A DNA stretch of 54,795 nt from Thomasclavelia cocleata (GTDB lineage: Bacteria; Bacillota_I; Bacilli_A; Erysipelotrichales; Coprobacillaceae): NCBI RefSeq assembly GCF_900102365.1, contig NZ_FOIN01000016.1, positions 1-54,795 of the forward strand. The letters are read 5' to 3'. The notes below the pieces were generated by a model that saw only the letters and a program-made list of their open reading frames with translations, searched no databases and was not told where the DNA came from. A program made the position numbers and the translations under genes. Positions 52,801-54,795 of the stretch are shown here, in pieces. The stretch's first letter is position 1, and every line of letters starts with the position of its first letter.

Positions 52801-54795
52801 GGTAATCCAGTCATGGCAAGCAAATCCAACTCCAGCATTATTACAAGGAATTGGAGATAGAAAAGAACATGCTTTAATTCTAGATTTATGGGCAGAAAAG
52901 GATCCACGTTGGGATGGGAATTCTGTATATGGATATAATTTCCCTGAAGAATTTGGAAATACACCATGGGTATGGTGTTTATTAAACAATTTTGGTGGAC
53001 GTCCAGGATTAAAAGGATATATGGATGTACTTATCAATGATTTCCCTGCTGCATATAATTCTACAGAACATATGGCAGGTATTGGAATTACCCCAGAAGC
53101 TTCTTATAATAATCCAGTAATTTATGATTTATTCTTTGAATTAATTTGGGTGGATGATGCAACAAAACCATTAGAAAAGATTGATAAAGATATTTGGATC
53201 AATGATTATATTACAAGACGTTATGGAGCTGCAAGTGACTCTGCAAAACAAGCATGGGATATTTTGATGGAAACAGTGTATAATTCACAAATAAATAATA
53301 ATGGTGAAGGTCCAGTATGTTCAGTAGTTAATGCAAGACCAGGATTAGATATAAATAATGTATCATGTTGTGATAGCACATTGATTAAGTATGATAAAGT
53401 GAAACTTGAAGAAGCAGTAGCTTTATTATTGGAAGATTATGATTTATTTTCAGGAAGTGAAGGATATCGATATGATTTAGCTAGCGTATTACTTCAAGTA
53501 TTAGCAAATACAGCACAAGAATATCAGAAGAAAATGTCAAGTGCGTATCGAGCTGATGATTTAGAGTCTTTTGAAAAGTATGCAACTATTTTTATGGAAA
53601 TTATTGATGAAACTGATTTAATTGCCTCTACTCAAGAGACTACAATGGTTGGGACTTGGATTGAACAAGCTAAAGCTTTAGCTAAAAATGCTGACGAATT
53701 TTCAAAAGAACTATATGAGTTTAATGCTCGTTCATTAATCACTACTTGGGGAAGTAAATATCAAGCTAATTCATTGCATGATTATTCTAATAGACAATGG
53801 TCAGGATTGACAACAGATTTATATAAGAAACGCTGGCAGTTATGGATTGATGAAAGAGTAAAAGAATTAAAAGGTGAAGAAGCTACAACTATTGATTGGT
53901 TTGAAGTAGAATGGCAATGGGCTAATAGTAACAATGAGTATTCAACAGTACCAGCTGTATTGGATATGAAAGCAGAAACACAAAATATTTTAACTAAATA
54001 TTCAATGATTAATATACCTAAATCTCCAGCTGAGGATAATTCAAGAGATTTAAAAATTGATAATTGGGAAGTAACTGCTGGTAGTGAACAATCTCAGACA
54101 GGATCTGAGGGTCCAGCAACTAATTTGATCGATAATAATGCTTCTACAATCTGGCATTCTGTATGGAGTGGAACAGATATGAGCAATATCTGGGTAAATA
54201 TTCATATGCCTAAAGCAGCATTAGTAGATGGTCTACGTTATCAACCACGTTCAAATGGTGGTAATGGAACAATTACAGGATATATAATTGAAGTAAGTTT
54301 GAATAATGGTGAAACATATCATGAGGTAACATCAGGTACTTGGGCTGGCAATAGTGAATGGAAAATTGCAACATTTATTCAAGAAGAAATCACAGATATT
54401 CGTTTAAAGGTTACGAGTGCTAAATCAGATTCTTCAAGTAAAAATTTTGGTTCAGGGGCAGAAATACGTTTAACTGGTCCAGTAGATAAAAACCAGTTAG
54501 AAAATTTAATTAATAAAGCAAATAATATAGATTTAAGTCTGTATACAAAGGAAACAGCAGATATTTTAACAGAAGCTTTAATACAAGCACAAAATATAGT
54601 AAATAATGAAGATGCTTTACAAGCAGAAGTAGATAAAGTAATTCAAGCATTAACAAATGCAATTGATGGATTAGAAATCAAAACAGATTCTACTGTAAGC
54701 AAAGCAGCATTACAAATTGCAGTTGAAATGGCAGGTAATGTAACAGAAGAACAATTAGATAAAGTAGTACCAGCAGTAGTAACTGAATTCAATGC
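49844..54795 (+). CDS. Secreted GH89 alpha-N-acetylglucosaminidase with CBM32 modules and FIVAR repeats (3' end outside window)
   Basis: Open from ATG 49844 (GGTGAG upstream) to the window end: 1650 codons and still open. Signal peptide (about 8-35). F5/8-type (CBM32-like) domains at about 40-185, 200-350 and 505-640. GH89 N-terminal and catalytic domains (about 650-1385) with MPVRYAYNYCTHSYSMPFCG, YAWAYMANLSNYGGP and YATDPFHEGG; the Glu of HEGG (about 957) matches the catalytic acid region of NAGLU-type enzymes. A further F5/8 domain (about 1395-1545), then FIVAR repeats. GH89 enzymes remove terminal alpha-GlcNAc, for example GlcNAc-alpha-1,4-Gal caps of gastric mucin or heparan sulfate. A sorting signal like VKTGD is expected beyond the window. 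It is likely coordinated with the GH20 protein in mucin use. Confidence 0.9.
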   Translation, partial: MKKFLYKSLTTFLSLVIALSLVSTRGIMIDAAEDELVNVALGGSISATHQNNSYPASKAIDGIINTSSYWDSGAVDIDNGEKAYLTLDLQKEYDLEKIVLFTYPGNLWAQTTPRQYRYTVEISVDNQTWQTVGVKTEGNSTEMGDTYNLSPVKLARYVRVQFDGSNCIQNNTDNEQIMHLLELQTWAKVEKEPEGALENIAKAEDFTLVGTSSGYSESSICDGNLNTLWATGSWDTVPTFTYTVPRDNTKPIRKISLDFEGGQHAPDRIVDITLEVLYKGEMEKEIIETKQAFSFLDQYNYEFEGTTEIDQIYVTLSNPKLHSGNQVLFTPAFAEVGIYVDKEGTAPNMSKFVNVAPNATVMPFEGANPETDSARLVDKDYGTLFTFHRGAFSALENKEVSVTLDLGKEDYDVNAFEIAFEKSKSLTDTFTYTYSIYTQKVGDEDWTKQVDHAKATRLAGDNIKTHFVAENDETIKVNKVKIVLDDMTATGWPSMAEFKIFAVEKLNIDGNIAFNKPTHTNTNQANSANITDGKPSSNWTGIYYPGYVDIDLEKNYNLDGLKVYLPTTGYSQYDIYTSMNGENFTKIYSKIDTNSTPVDGDVIDLSSIENREARIVRVYVNYQSGTSTNVSINEVKIYGEESGTEIQKSAPVEVVDFDDTEYAATITNDMVIEEVKGIITRQIGAEYVNWFSFDLNDNPNGTGYDYFDLSEKDGKIHIVGNNGVSLATGLNHYLKYYLNVNISQVGNQVSMPNEIVSLKGKTVYKETKMPVRYAYNYCTHSYSMPFCGEKEWRDELDWLALNGVNLVLDMTGQEEVWRRFLEEIGYSQDEAKDFIAGPAYYAWAYMANLSNYGGPVHNTWFGERVDLARKNQFAMRKLGMKPIMQGYSGMVPTDIEAKDSDTKGSVIAQGIWNGFQRPSMLKTTDPIYNEYAKLYYKIQKDVFGDVTNYYATDPFHEGGITGGMNPKDISEIVLDEMIDFDSDAVWVIQSWQANPTPALLQGIGDRKEHALILDLWAEKDPRWDGNSVYGYNFPEEFGNTPWVWCLLNNFGGRPGLKGYMDVLINDFPAAYNSTEHMAGIGITPEASYNNPVIYDLFFELIWVDDATKPLEKIDKDIWINDYITRRYGAASDSAKQAWDILMETVYNSQINNNGEGPVCSVVNARPGLDINNVSCCDSTLIKYDKVKLEEAVALLLEDYDLFSGSEGYRYDLASVLLQVLANTAQEYQKKMSSAYRADDLESFEKYATIFMEIIDETDLIASTQETTMVGTWIEQAKALAKNADEFSKELYEFNARSLITTWGSKYQANSLHDYSNRQWSGLTTDLYKKRWQLWIDERVKELKGEEATTIDWFEVEWQWANSNNEYSTVPAVLDMKAETQNILTKYSMINIPKSPAEDNSRDLKIDNWEVTAGSEQSQTGSEGPATNLIDNNASTIWHSVWSGTDMSNIWVNIHMPKAALVDGLRYQPRSNGGNGTITGYIIEVSLNNGETYHEVTSGTWAGNSEWKIATFIQEEITDIRLKVTSAKSDSSSKNFGSGAEIRLTGPVDKNQLENLINKANNIDLSLYTKETADILTEALIQAQNIVNNEDALQAEVDKVIQALTNAIDGLEIKTDSTVSKAALQIAVEMAGNVTEEQLDKVVPAVVTEFN

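Overview
The window is AT-rich chromosomal DNA of an anaerobic low-GC Gram-positive bacterium, most likely a gut Erysipelotrichales/Coprobacillaceae member (Thomasclavelia-like). That placement is an inference from four things: very AT-rich codon use with strong AGGAGG ribosome sites; an oxygen-sensitive class III ribonucleotide reductase (nrdD-nrdG) as the only reductase seen; a Firmicute core gene order (parA-parB, yybS-gdpP-rplI-dnaB, prfA-prmC); and very large secreted glycosidases with FIVAR repeats and a non-canonical VKTGD sorting signal. No rRNA or tRNA gene was seen.

Layout. 1-3.8 kb: a two-component/ABC peptide-resistance-type module (regulator, ATPase, permease, kinase) in which both the ATPase and the kinase are broken. 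3.8-6.4 kb, minus strand: dUTPase and a second two-component pair. 6.5-10.2 kb: YfhO, GtrA and a GT2 glycosyltransferase, together a complete three-part envelope glycosylation cassette. 10.4-11.3 kb: two tandem copies of a type I toxin-antitoxin module encoding identical 40-residue hydrophobic peptides. 11.6-12.4 kb: an unrecognised membrane protein. 12.6-23.4 kb: a complete type III-A CRISPR-Cas locus (csm6, cas10/csm1, csm2-5, a Cys-rich Cas6-like RAMP, a canonical cas6, cas1, cas2) followed by an 18-repeat array. 23.5-24.2 kb: a LmbE-type lipoprotein deacetylase. 24.6-36.3 kb: housekeeping genes for anaerobic dNTP synthesis, phosphatidylserine/phosphatidylethanolamine synthesis, chromosome partition, c-di-AMP turnover, ribosomal protein L9, DnaB helicase and thymidine kinase. 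36.3-37.9 kb: a gene graveyard. 38-54.8 kb: a TetR regulator and three giant surface proteins (a LamG/metallophosphoesterase protein, an EEP nuclease-fold/GH20 hexosaminidase fusion, and a GH89 alpha-N-acetylglucosaminidase cut by the window end), interrupted by prfA-prmC.

How parts work together. The Csm complex should bind crRNA-complementary transcripts. Cas10 keeps its GGDD palm motif and should make cyclic oligoadenylate, which Csm6 (CARF plus HEPN) would sense. Two Cas6-superfamily proteins sit side by side, which is unusual, and the leader-repeat junction carries a perfect 16-bp inverted repeat that runs into the first repeat. The GH20, GH89, CBM32 and LamG modules point to foraging on host mucin-type glycans. 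The two complete surface proteins share 212 bp of identical repeat DNA, a sign of recent gene conversion or module copying. Several genes (ATPase, kinase, metallophosphoesterase protein, small remnants) are interrupted, so the accessory parts of this region are decaying or contain sequence errors.
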